64,000 bases of DNA. Source: Myxococcales bacterium (GTDB taxonomy: Bacteria > Myxococcota_A > Polyangia > Palsa-1104). Numbering within the stretch: position 1 is the first letter of the stretch; every line of letters starts with the position of its first letter. The stretch lies in contig PNAM01000117.1 of NCBI GenBank assembly GCA_003170275.1, positions 64,859-128,858 of the forward strand, in the 5' to 3' direction. A model generated the notes under the pieces. That model saw only the letters and a list, made by a program, of their open reading frames with translations. It did no database searches and was not told the DNA's origin. The position numbers and the translations under genes were made by a program. Positions 35,598 through 43,600 of this stretch are shown piece by piece.

Positions 35598-36418
35598 AGC
35601 TCGCCGTCGACGGGCACCAGCTCGATTACGAGGTACGCGGCGAGGGCCGGCCGCTGGTGATGCTGCACGGGCTGGCGGTAGATCGGCGCGTGCTCGTCGA
35701 GATCTGCGAGCCGGTGTTGGCCCCGCTCCAGACCCGGGACGGCTGGCGGCGCATCTACGTCGATCTGCCGGGGCACGGGTTGTCGACGGGAAGCCCGGAG
35801 CGGATGGGCGCCGACGCGCTGGTCGAGACGCTGGCGGCGTTCGTGCGCGAGGTGGCAGGCGGGCCGGCCTGCCTGGTGGGGTACTCGTACGGCGGCTACC
35901 TGGCGCAGGGCCTCTTGCGCGAGCTCGAGGGGGTGGGCGGGCTGTTCCTGATCTGCCCGACCGTGGAGGCGGATTTTGGCAAGCGCACGGTGCCGGCCCG
36001 CCGCATCGCCACGCGCGATCCGGTGCTGACCTTCTCCGAGGATCCGCGCGAGCGCGCCGCGTTCGAGGAGGTGGCGGTGGTGCAGACCCAGCCGCAGCTC
36101 GAGTCGTTCCAGCGCATCGTGCACCCGGCCAACATCGGCGCCGACCAGGAGCTCATGGCGGCGACGCGCGCGCGCTACGCGATGTCGCGGCCGTACATGC
36201 AGGCGTTGCAGGCGTTCGAGCAGCCGGTGTCGATCGTGTGCGGACGCGACGACCACTGGGTGGGCTTCGAGGACGCGATGTGGCTGACGCGCGCGTTTCG
36301 CCGCGCGCACTTTAGCGTGCTGCCCGACTGCGGGCACCTGTTGCCGTTCGAGCAGCCCGCGCGCTTTCGCGCGTTGCTCCTCGATTGGGTCGGAAGGTTG
36401 CGGGGTGAGGTGAGGTGA
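35594..36418 (+). CDS. Alpha/beta-hydrolase fold protein
   Basis: 274 residues. Motifs: LVMLHGLAVDRRV (oxyanion), nucleophile Ser in VGYSYGGYLAQ, Asp in VCGRDDHWVGF and His in LPDCGHLLPFEQP. There is no signal peptide. Its ATGA start overlaps the stop of the CsgG-like/TPR gene, so it is the third gene of that operon. It belongs to the general esterase/peptidase superfamily; substrate unknown. Confidence 0.87.
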   Translation: MKLAVDGHQLDYEVRGEGRPLVMLHGLAVDRRVLVEICEPVLAPLQTRDGWRRIYVDLPGHGLSTGSPERMGADALVETLAAFVREVAGGPACLVGYSYGGYLAQGLLRELEGVGGLFLICPTVEADFGKRTVPARRIATRDPVLTFSEDPRERAAFEEVAVVQTQPQLESFQRIVHPANIGADQELMAATRARYAMSRPYMQALQAFEQPVSIVCGRDDHWVGFEDAMWLTRAFRRAHFSVLPDCGHLLPFEQPARFRALLLDWVGRLRGEVR

Positions 36419-36425
36419 GGATTCG

Positions 36426-37007
36426 CTAGCGCTGCGCGTGCAGGCCGTGCTTCTGAGACTTGTGCGACTTGTGCTTGCGGCCGACGGTGACGGCGGGCTT
36501 GGCTTCGGCGACGCGGATGCGCGCCGGAAGTGACGGGCGCCAGGCCGGCGCGGTCGAGACGGCGGGAGCAACCTGGATCGGTGTGGCGATCGCGAGCGGC
36601 GCGGGCTCGGCGGCCGTCGTCGCATGGTGACCGACGCTGACCACGGCGAACAGCGAGAGGACCAGGATCGCCAGCCCCATCAGTCCGCCGGCGGCCAGCC
36701 ACAGGCGGCGCTCCGAGGTGGACCAGGGGTCGGGCGTGGAGAGCGACGCGGACGACACGCGCGTTCCCTTGGCCGGCGTCATGCGCGGCGACTCGGAGAC
36801 CACGAAGCCGGCGCTCTTGGTGCGCGCGCGCGCGACCGCGCCCATGTTCACGCCGCTCTCGATGTTGGTGAAGCTCGGCGGCGGCGACTTGATCCGGGGC
36901 ATCGGCGCGGCGGGCGTATCGGCCAGCTTGCGCCACATGTCGTCGGCCGAGCTGAAATCGACCAGGTAGGACCCGGACTTACCCATCACCGCGTTTGCTT
37001 GTCCCAT
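36426..37007 (-). CDS. Single-pass membrane protein, unknown
   Basis: 193 residues. A cytoplasmic-like N-terminus is rich in Ser/Pro (PAAPMPRIKSPPPSF), with DFSSADDMWRKLAD near the start. One TM helix (LWLAAGGLMGLAILVLSLFA) lies around 103-122. The Pro/Ala-rich outer tail ends in a very basic stretch (GRKHKSHKSQKHGLHAQR). No family found. It lies 119 bp beyond the PAAR gene on the same strand and may be independent of it. Confidence 0.65.
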   Translation of the reverse strand: MGQANAVMGKSGSYLVDFSSADDMWRKLADTPAAPMPRIKSPPPSFTNIESGVNMGAVARARTKSAGFVVSESPRMTPAKGTRVSSASLSTPDPWSTSERRLWLAAGGLMGLAILVLSLFAVVSVGHHATTAAEPAPLAIATPIQVAPAVSTAPAWRPSLPARIRVAEAKPAVTVGRKHKSHKSQKHGLHAQR

Positions 37008-37126
37008 GCGCGTGACCTGAGCAAGACCCGCGCCTACGCGTGGAGCCGCGGTTTATCACTACTTATGGGTGCTGAAAGTGGTGAGTGAAGCGCTCGGTTG
37101 GGGCGGACACACCCGGCGCGAATATC

Positions 37127-37447
37127 CTACCCGCCGATGATCACGTCGGCCGAGCCTTCGATCATCTGACCGACGCCGCCGCAATGCTGGTCGGTGTCGC
37201 CCATGCGGTGCGCCGGCTTGCCGTTGATCATCACGGTCCCGGAGCCCTTGACGGCGTTCCAGGTGTTGGGGCCGCAGCACACCGCGTGGATGCCGTTGTC
37301 GCCGACGCGGATGGCGGGCTTGCTGTTGATGTTGACGGTGGGGGAGCCGGCGATCGCGGGCCCGACACCCGGATGCGGGCACGCCAGGCACCCGTGCACG
37401 CACGCCGGCACGTTCGACTTGTCCCCGAGTCGCGCCGCGCCCGGCAC
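37127..37447 (-). CDS. PAAR-domain spike-tip protein
   Basis: 106 residues. Repeating beta units typical of PAAR proteins are seen: VGPAIAGSPTVNINSKPAIR, VGDNGIHAVCCGPNTWNAVK, TVMINGKPAHRMGDTDQHCG. Cys and His residues (CVHGCLACPHPG, CCG, HCGG) could bind the metal that caps the spike. It sharpens the tip of VgrG-like spikes in type VI or contractile injection systems. Start GTG 37447 overlaps the spike gene's TAG stop by one base, so the two are translationally coupled. Confidence 0.9.
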   Translation of the reverse strand: MPGAARLGDKSNVPACVHGCLACPHPGVGPAIAGSPTVNINSKPAIRVGDNGIHAVCCGPNTWNAVKGSGTVMINGKPAHRMGDTDQHCGGVGQMIEGSADVIIGG

Positions 37448-38223
37448 TAGTTGATATTCACGGTGGCGCCCTTGATGGTCATGGTCGCCGACGATTCGAT
37501 GTCGCCCTGCGCCGAGGCCTTGAGGGTCATGTTGGACTGCACCTTGAGATCGAAGTTGGCGCCCACCTCCATCTTGGTGTCGCTGTCGCTCTTGGTCTCG
37601 ATGGTCTTGGCCTCGAGCCGGATCTTGTCCTTGGCCTTGAGCAGGATCTCGCCGTTCTTGCTCTCGACGGTGATCTTCTTGTTGGTCGAGTCGATGAGCA
37701 CGTAGTTGTTGCTCGAGTCGTCGTAGATCTCGATCTTCTTGCCGCCGTCGGAGTCGTCGATCACCACGCGCGCGCCGGCCGCGCTCTTGATGGTGATCTT
37801 TTCCTTCTTGTTCTCCTTGTCGTCGCAGAACTCGAGCACGTGGCCGGAGCGCGACTTGAACGCGCGCTGGTTGTTCTTGCCGCCCTTGTTGTCGTAGGTC
37901 TCCTTGTCCTTGCCGTTCCACAGCGCGCCGACGACGAACGGGCGCGCGATCTCGCCGTGCTCGAACGCCACCAGCACCTCGTCGCCGACCTCGGGCAGGA
38001 GGAACATGCCGCGGCCGTTGCCCGCCATCGGCGAGGCGATGCGGCACCAATCGGACTCCTCCGCATTCGAATCGCCGCCGTTGGGAAGCCACGGGAACCG
38101 CACCTTGACGCGGTAGTGCCCCTTGTCGTCCTTGTTGTTGGTGACGATGGCGACCACCACGCCGAAGATCTTGTGGCGTTGCTCGCGCTCGGCGATTTCG
38201 GACAACCTGCGGTAGCCACTCAT
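37447..38223 (-). CDS. gp5/VgrG-like spike protein (baseplate assembly protein V family)
   Basis: 258 residues from ATG 38223, preceded by GAGGAGG 5 nt upstream. The OB-fold (residues ~15-110) has IFGVVVAIVTNNKDDKGHYR, VKVRFPWLP and GDEVLVAFEHGEIARPFVVG. The remainder is a beta-helix of repeated short strands (KKITVESKNGEILLKAKDKI). This is the spike of phage-like contractile systems (Pvc8/VgrG type). It is much shorter than canonical VgrG (~600) because the gp27-like domain is missing, as in phage-tail-like systems. It precedes PAAR directly. No sheath, tube or ATPase genes are visible within the window. Confidence 0.88.
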   Translation of the reverse strand: MSGYRRLSEIAEREQRHKIFGVVVAIVTNNKDDKGHYRVKVRFPWLPNGGDSNAEESDWCRIASPMAGNGRGMFLLPEVGDEVLVAFEHGEIARPFVVGALWNGKDKETYDNKGGKNNQRAFKSRSGHVLEFCDDKENKKEKITIKSAAGARVVIDDSDGGKKIEIYDDSSNNYVLIDSTNKKITVESKNGEILLKAKDKIRLEAKTIETKSDSDTKMEVGANFDLKVQSNMTLKASAQGDIESSATMTIKGATVNIN

Positions 38224-38233
38224 GGGAGCCTCC

Positions 38234-39079
38234 TCAAACCAGCCCGCCGGGGGCCATGGTCGCGATGCCGCCGACGACCGGACCGACCGGTACGAACGGA
38301 GGCAAGAACGTCGGAATCGGTCCGGTGCCGAGCACATTGGTGACCATGGTGCTCGGCTGCCAGATCAGGAAACACTTCTCGAACGAATCGGAGATCGCCT
38401 CGAACAGCTCTTTGTGAAACGGCGCCATCGGGTCGCCGAGCTGGCCGACCATCTGGCCCTTGAGCGCGCTGGCGCCGAGGGTCGTAGTGACCTGCGTGAG
38501 CGCGATCAGCGGCACCGGCACGTTGGGCATGGGCGGCGCCATCGCCGACGGGAAGGCGGCGAACGCCGGGTAGAACGGCAGCCCCGGGATCTTGATCGAG
38601 CTCTGCCAGGTCAGCCAGCCGGTGCCGATGGTCGAGGCAATCGCGGTCGCGTACTTGATCATCATCGGCGAGGTCTTGGGCGCCGTGGCGATGATCAGCG
38701 GCGTCATCGGCGGACCGACCATCACCCCGCCGGCGGCGGTGATCGCGTTGACGATGATCCCGGCCATGCTGGCGGCGGTCTGCCACTGGCTCCACGCCGA
38801 GCAGATCGCCGAGCACATGTCGTCGATGAACTTGCCGAACTGCTCGTTCAGCTTCTTCTGCGTATCGGTGTGGTACTTGTTCATCGACGCCGGCTGGAAC
38901 AGCGGCGGCACGGCAGTGTCGGGAGTCGAGCTGCGCTCGCTGGCCGGGAACGCGTCGCCGTACTGTTTGCCCACGGGGTCGCCTTGCGGCTGCTGCCAGC
39001 CGGTAGGGACCTTGAGGGAGTTGCCGGCGAACTTCACCTTGGCCAGCATCTGCATCTGAGAAGCCTGGGGGGCGGGCAT
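38234..39079 (-). CDS. Hydrophobic protein of the spike locus, unknown
   Basis: 281 residues. A charged N-terminal third (to LNEQFGKFIDDMCSAICSAW) is followed by several hydrophobic glycine/proline-rich helices (AGIIVNAITAAGGVMVGPPM, IPGLPFYPAFAAFPSAMAPP) and a C-terminal VVGGIATMAPGGLV. No family recognised. It is 10 bp upstream of the spike gene, with GGAG 5 nt before its ATG, so it belongs to the spike/PAAR operon. Possible effector, chaperone or membrane-interacting cargo; this is inference from position only. Confidence 0.75.
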   Translation of the reverse strand: MPAPQASQMQMLAKVKFAGNSLKVPTGWQQPQGDPVGKQYGDAFPASERSSTPDTAVPPLFQPASMNKYHTDTQKKLNEQFGKFIDDMCSAICSAWSQWQTAASMAGIIVNAITAAGGVMVGPPMTPLIIATAPKTSPMMIKYATAIASTIGTGWLTWQSSIKIPGLPFYPAFAAFPSAMAPPMPNVPVPLIALTQVTTTLGASALKGQMVGQLGDPMAPFHKELFEAISDSFEKCFLIWQPSTMVTNVLGTGPIPTFLPPFVPVGPVVGGIATMAPGGLV

Positions 39080-39140
39080 CCGTCTCCGATTATAGAGTTA
39101 TCGGCAAGTCTGGGGCGAAAGTTGCTACAGTGCAGCCCAC

Positions 39141-39662
39141 ATGGGGATGGTCGACTTGCGGCCGCAGGAGTCGGTGTTCTATCCGGCGCCGTATGTAGAG
39201 GATGAGATCGTTCCGCTGATCATCACGAATCAGCGAGTGATCGTGCTGGGAAACAACCGCCATGAGCTGGAGGCCAAGAAGATCACCTTCGTCGGCCGGC
39301 AGTCCAGCCGTCCGCTGCTGTTCCTGGGGCTGTTCTTCCTGTTGACCGCGCTGCCCGTCGTCGGATACGGGGCCTATCTATGGTTCTCGGTGCGGGGGAT
39401 GCCGACCTTCGAGGAGCAGAAGCCGGCCGAGGACGTGCCGGAGTTCGAGGATCCGGGAAGGGTGCGGCTCAAGGCGGCGGTGCTGATGCTGGCCGGCGTG
39501 CTGTGGGGCGGCGCGGGGCTGCTGTTGTGCAAGAAGCAGCGGCACGTGGTTGTGTGCCGGGCCGACAAGCGCGTGCTCAAGCTGCGGGTCAAGGACAAGA
39601 CCGCGCAGACCCAGGTGATGATGACCGTCCAGGCCGTGCTGACCACAACCAAAGGCACGTAG
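39141..39662 (+). CDS. Two-TM membrane protein with PH-like N-terminus, unknown
   Basis: 173 residues. The first ~50 residues (EDEIVPLIITNQRVIVLG, ELEAKKITFVGRQ) look like strands of a bacterial PH-like domain. Two TM helices follow (PLLFLGLFFLLTALPVVGYG and AAVLMLAGVLWGGAGLLLC), separated by an acidic loop, and the end is a strand-rich region (VVVCRADKRVLKLRVKDK). Divergent from the spike operon by 61 bp. A TACAGT hexamer 9 nt before the ATG suggests a short leader. Function unknown. Confidence 0.75.
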   Translation: MGMVDLRPQESVFYPAPYVEDEIVPLIITNQRVIVLGNNRHELEAKKITFVGRQSSRPLLFLGLFFLLTALPVVGYGAYLWFSVRGMPTFEEQKPAEDVPEFEDPGRVRLKAAVLMLAGVLWGGAGLLLCKKQRHVVVCRADKRVLKLRVKDKTAQTQVMMTVQAVLTTTKGT

Positions 39663-39741
39663 CTCATGGCGATTTCTCGATTGGGGAGCGACCACGTCCC
39701 GATCGAGCTGTGGACCCGCGCCAGCTGATGCTGCAGGCTGA

Positions 39742-39747
39742 TACAAT
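39742..39747 (+). promoter_or_regulatory. -10 element for a leaderless GTG start
   Basis: TACAAT ends exactly 6 nt before the GTG at 39754, so the first base of the start codon is the expected transcription start. No Shine-Dalgarno site is visible. The sequence closely resembles the element upstream of the response regulator at 28042. Confidence 0.5.
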
Positions 39748-39753
39748 GCTGGC

Positions 39754-41082
39754 GTGATTCTGGCTGCGCTCTTGCTGGCGCCGGTGGTTGCGGTGCTGCC
39801 CTTCAAGGAGCTCGCGAGCGAGCGGCCGTCGGCGGGCGTGAGCGAGGCGATTCGCGCGCTGCTCGAGGGCGAGCTGGCGGCGGTGCCGGGCCTCTCGAGC
39901 GTGGGGCGGGCCGCGGTCGACGGCGCGCTCGCGGCGAAGAAGCTGGAGAAGCGGCGCACCGAGCTCGATGGTCCGGAGGCGGCGCGGCTGGCCAAGGCGT
40001 TGGGCGCTTCGCTGGTGGTGGTGGGCGCGTTCGAAGTGCGCGAGGATCGGATCAAGGTGTGGGCGCGCTTTCTCGAGGGCAGGCGCGGCAAGGTGGCAGG
40101 CACGGTCACCGCGGGCGGACCGCCGGGCGACGTTCTATTGATGGTGAACAAGCTGGCGGCGGATCTGGCGCGCCACGCGGGGCTGGACAACAAGACCGTC
40201 GTGCAGCTCACCTATCGCTTGCAGCCGCGGCTGCGCAGCTTGAAGACGGTCGAGCTGTTCGGCGAGGCGCAGCTCGAGAAGGACGACGACAAGCGCAAGC
40301 AGCTGCTGCAGCTCGCGCTCAACGAAGATCCCACCTTCACGCAGGCGGCGCGCGCGATCGAGGTGCTCGAGCTCGCGCAGCCGCGACGCGATCCGGTGGC
40401 GCAGACCGAGCAGGAGCGCGACGCCAGGTCGGCGGGCGAGCGCTTGAAGAAGCGCATCCACGACGAGAAGGACCCGGCGCGCATCAGCGAGATCTACCTG
40501 GCGCTGTTCGCCGATCTGCAGAAGCAGCGTCGCTATCGCATGCTGATCTCCGAGGCCTCGGCGGTGGTGTCCAACCCGCCGCCGCACGTCGCCGACCTCT
40601 CCGAGCAGCTGCCGGAGTCGGCGCTGTACCTGATCGTGGCCAGCTACGATCAGCTCAACGACGACGACGCGCTGTTGCGCGAGGGCCAGAAGTTCCTCGC
40701 GCGCTACCCGCTCTCGGACGGGTTCGTCGGCGTCCGGCAACTGGTCGATCAGGCCCTCGAGCGCAAGAAGAAGCAGCGCGAGGGCGTACGGCGCGCCGCC
40801 GACGAGCTGGCCGCGCTGCCCGAAGCCGCGCGCGCCGATGCGTGCCGCGTGGCGCAGCTCTACGCCGACCAGAGCCAGCTCAAGGAGGCGCGCGGCAGGT
40901 ACGCCGAGTGCCTGGCGCAGCCGGGGACGCACGACGACGATCGGGTGCGCCTGTTGTGGATCGACTATCACCTGGGCGACTTTCGCGGCGTGACGCAAGA
41001 GCTCGAGCGGCTGCGCGCGCAGGCGCCCACGAAGTATCACCAGGTGATGCACATCGTCGACGAGCTGCCGGTCGATGACTAG
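39754..41082 (+). CDS. Secreted CsgG-like/TPR protein (paralogue)
   Basis: 442 residues from GTG 39754. A very short export signal (MILAALLLAPVVA) leads straight into VAVLPFKELASERPSAG, the same CsgG-like beginning as the 34239 product. Shared blocks include LAKALGASLVVVGAFEVRED, RSLKTVELFGEAQLEKDD and ALNEDPTFTQAARAIEVLE. The TPR-like helical half follows. It has no kinase nearby, unlike its paralogue, and its 3' end abuts a cytochrome c lipoprotein gene, 34 bp away. The first Met residues may not all be part of the signal. Confidence 0.82.
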   Translation: MILAALLLAPVVAVLPFKELASERPSAGVSEAIRALLEGELAAVPGLSSVGRAAVDGALAAKKLEKRRTELDGPEAARLAKALGASLVVVGAFEVREDRIKVWARFLEGRRGKVAGTVTAGGPPGDVLLMVNKLAADLARHAGLDNKTVVQLTYRLQPRLRSLKTVELFGEAQLEKDDDKRKQLLQLALNEDPTFTQAARAIEVLELAQPRRDPVAQTEQERDARSAGERLKKRIHDEKDPARISEIYLALFADLQKQRRYRMLISEASAVVSNPPPHVADLSEQLPESALYLIVASYDQLNDDDALLREGQKFLARYPLSDGFVGVRQLVDQALERKKKQREGVRRAADELAALPEAARADACRVAQLYADQSQLKEARGRYAECLAQPGTHDDDRVRLLWIDYHLGDFRGVTQELERLRAQAPTKYHQVMHIVDELPVDD

Positions 41083-41116
41083 ACGGCCGCTGCGAACGAC
41101 GCTAAAAGGGAGAGCC

Positions 41117-42079
41117 ATGAGCCCGACCCGCCCCGTTCTTGTGCTGGCGCTGGCGCTGCTGCTCGGCGGCTGCGGCGACTCTTCCAATAGCCATCCGAGC
41201 GTCAACGCGACGCGCGGGCAGTATCTCGTCGAGGCGGTGCTGGCGTGCGGCGATTGCCACACCACGCCGCAGGCGAACGGGTTGCCGTCGTTCAACCCGA
41301 GCGACTTCCTCGCCGGCGGGCGCGAGTTCGACGCGCAGGTCGGGGCCGCGAGCTTCAAGTTCTATTCGCGCAACCTGACCTCCGACAAAGAGAACGGCCT
41401 GGGCTCGTGGACCGACGATCAGATCAAGCGCGCGATCACCACCGGCGTCGACGACCAGAACGGCGCGCTGTTTCCGATCATGCCGTACTGGGCGTTCGGC
41501 AACATCGGCGCCGACGATCTGAGCGCGATCGTGAAGTACCTGCGCACGCTGCCGCCCAATGCGAACGCGGTGCCCGACAACACCTTCAACCTCACCTCGC
41601 CGGCCAAGATCATCGACGCGTCTTCAGTGCCGCACACCAGCTTGCCGGCGAGCGATCCGCTGTTTGCCTCGGCGGAGCGCGGTCGCTACATCGCCGGGCT
41701 GATGGGCGCGTGCATCTCCTGCCACACGCCGACCAAGACGCTCGACGAGCCGGTCGACCTCACGCGCGCGTTCGCGGGCGGGCAGCTGTTTCCGCTCGGG
41801 CCGGTGACCACCGTGTCGGCGAACCTCACGCCCGACGCGACCGGCCTGCTCGGCTGGAGCGCCGGCGAGGTGATCGCGACCATCCAGAAGAACCAGGAGC
41901 GCGGCGTGGGACGGCCGCTGTGCCCGCCGATGCCGGCCGGGCCGAATCGCGACGGCGACATGACGCCGGGCGATCTGGTCGACGTGGCCAACTACATCAC
42001 CACGCTCCTGCCGATCGCGCACGGGCCGTTCGGCTGCACCGACGCCGGCGTGCCGTACGGGCTCGACGGCGCGTTCTAG
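41117..42079 (+). CDS. Cytochrome c lipoprotein with two haem-binding motifs
   Basis: 320 residues from ATG 41117 (GGGAGA upstream). The lipoprotein signal ends LLLGGC. Two CxxCH haem-c sites are seen: CGDCH (residues 44-48) and CISCH (around 197-201). A distal methionine is available in the first half (FPIMPYW) and in the second (CPPMPAG), both typical for the c-type family. Expected periplasmic, diheme, electron carrier or alcohol/aldehyde dehydrogenase subunit-like. No dehydrogenase is next to it. An upstream start at 41075 would overlap the previous gene and lack a signal at the N-terminus. Confidence 0.88.
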   Translation: MSPTRPVLVLALALLLGGCGDSSNSHPSVNATRGQYLVEAVLACGDCHTTPQANGLPSFNPSDFLAGGREFDAQVGAASFKFYSRNLTSDKENGLGSWTDDQIKRAITTGVDDQNGALFPIMPYWAFGNIGADDLSAIVKYLRTLPPNANAVPDNTFNLTSPAKIIDASSVPHTSLPASDPLFASAERGRYIAGLMGACISCHTPTKTLDEPVDLTRAFAGGQLFPLGPVTTVSANLTPDATGLLGWSAGEVIATIQKNQERGVGRPLCPPMPAGPNRDGDMTPGDLVDVANYITTLLPIAHGPFGCTDAGVPYGLDGAF

Positions 42080-42086
42080 CAGGGAA

Positions 42087-42887
42087 GTGACCGCGATCGT
42101 CGTCAGCGCGCTGTTCGTCTATCCGGTCAAGGGAACGCGCGCGGTGCCGCTCGCGGAGGCCGAGGTGGGCGATCGCGGCTTCGTCGACGATCGGCGCTTC
42201 TTGATCGTCGATCCGGCGGGGAAGTTCCTCACCCAGCGCACGCTGCCGAGGCTGGCGCTGATCGCCGGCACGATCGCGGGAGAGACGCTGTGGCTCGACG
42301 CGCCGGGGATGGCGCCGCTCGAGGTTTCGCGGCGTCCGTGGGGCGGGCCGGCGCGCAGCGTCGAGGTGTGGGGCGATTCGTGCGCGGCGTGGTCGCTCGG
42401 CGTGCGACCGGCGGAGTGGGTGAGCCGGTTTCTCGGGAGCCCATGCGAGCTGGTGTTCATGCCCGAGGCGTCCGAGCGGCCGGTCGATCCGGCGCTCGCG
42501 CCCGAAGGCGCGCGGGTGAGCTTCGCCGATGGCTTTCCGTTCCTGCTCACCTCGACCTCGTCGCTGGCCGAGCTCGCGCGCCGCGGCGCCGACGTGCCGA
42601 TGAGCCGCTTTCGCCCGAACCTGGTGATCGACGGCGCCGCGCCGTTCGCCGAGGACCAGTGGCGCGCGGTGCGCATCGGCGGCGTGCGCTTCCGGCTGGC
42701 CAAGCCGTGCGGCCGGTGCAGCGTGACCACCGTCGATCAAGACAGCGCCGTCGTCGCCGGCCTCGAGCCGCTGCGCACGCTGGCCACCTTTCGCCGTCAG
42801 GACGGCGAGGTGATGTTCGGCTCCAACCTGGTCCACGAAGCGCGCGGCACCGTCCGCGTCGGCGATCAAGTGACCGTCGAAGGCTAG
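42087..42887 (+). CDS. MOSC-domain protein
   Basis: 266 residues from GTG 42087. The N-terminal beta-barrel (ALFVYPVKGTRAVPLAEAEV, GDRGFVDDRRFLIVDPAGKF) and a MOSC domain (about 120-265) with RFRPNLVIDG, LAKPCGRCSVTTVD and GEVMFGSNLVHEARGTVRVG are clear. The conserved Cys of PCGRC is present. MOSC proteins carry or transfer sulfur to the molybdenum cofactor or reduce N-hydroxylated compounds (as YcbX/mARC). It follows the cytochrome gene by 7 bp, so a molybdenum redox role with that cytochrome is plausible. It overlaps the convergent gene by 4 bp. Confidence 0.88.
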   Translation: MTAIVVSALFVYPVKGTRAVPLAEAEVGDRGFVDDRRFLIVDPAGKFLTQRTLPRLALIAGTIAGETLWLDAPGMAPLEVSRRPWGGPARSVEVWGDSCAAWSLGVRPAEWVSRFLGSPCELVFMPEASERPVDPALAPEGARVSFADGFPFLLTSTSSLAELARRGADVPMSRFRPNLVIDGAAPFAEDQWRAVRIGGVRFRLAKPCGRCSVTTVDQDSAVVAGLEPLRTLATFRRQDGEVMFGSNLVHEARGTVRVGDQVTVEG

Positions 42888-43588
42888 GTTTCGGAGCCGA
42901 CCAGGACCTTGAGCGCGTCCGGCTCGAAGCCGAGTCGATTGAGCGCTCCGATGAACTCGACCATGTCGGCCATCGCACCGTAGCGCGCGTGCGCGGTGAG
43001 CGTCTTGCGGACCTTGTTGGTCACCACGCTGTCGATCCACGGCAGCTGCCCGGTGGCCTTGAGCAGCTGCATGCTGTTGATCCCCGAATCGAGCGAGTCC
43101 GCGCACTGCTTGCAGCACACGTGCTTGAACCCGGCCTCGACGCGGTAGTGCTCCACGCCGCTCAGCTCGATCTTGTCGGCCACCAGCCCGGCATCGCGCA
43201 GCGCGCGCGCGATCACCATGAATTCGATCTGGTTGGCGTCCTTGACGTCGAAGTCGATGCGGTTGCGCGATTCGCTGATCGCCTGGCTGCCCTCCATCGC
43301 CTTCTGGTCGTTCTCCTCGGGCGTGCCGACCGCGGCCCCCATCTTGAGGTCGGTGATCCAGGAGATCCCGCCGAGCGCCTTGGTGACGTCGTCGACGCAG
43401 CCGGAGCAGCACAGGTGGTTCATCCACAAGGTGACGTGCGGCGCGGTCCGGCTGGCCACATTCTCCGTCGAGGGGCGGCTGAACACGCCCATCGAGTTCG
43501 GGTTCAGCGCATAGCCGGTCCCATAGCACAACAGCGCCCAGATGACGGTGAGGAGGACGATGGTACGCACGGTCGCGAACTTGATCAT
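42884..43588 (-). CDS. Membrane-anchored protein with two CCxxC (HMA-like) motifs
   Basis: 234 residues with an N-terminal TM anchor (IVLLTVIWALLCYGTGYAL). Two similar metal-binding-like modules follow: HLCCSGCVDDVTKALGG (~58) and HVCCKQCADSLDSGINS (~155). The first resembles a heavy-metal-associated domain start, where the usual pattern is M-x-C-x-x-C. The second ends the same way. A possible copper/thiol-disulfide sensor facing the periplasm. Encoded 12 bp after the DoxX-like membrane gene and likely part of the same operon. Confidence 0.75.
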   Translation of the reverse strand: MIKFATVRTIVLLTVIWALLCYGTGYALNPNSMGVFSRPSTENVASRTAPHVTLWMNHLCCSGCVDDVTKALGGISWITDLKMGAAVGTPEENDQKAMEGSQAISESRNRIDFDVKDANQIEFMVIARALRDAGLVADKIELSGVEHYRVEAGFKHVCCKQCADSLDSGINSMQLLKATGQLPWIDSVVTNKVRKTLTAHARYGAMADMVEFIGALNRLGFEPDALKVLVGSET

Positions 43589-43600
43589 CTTGCGATGCTC

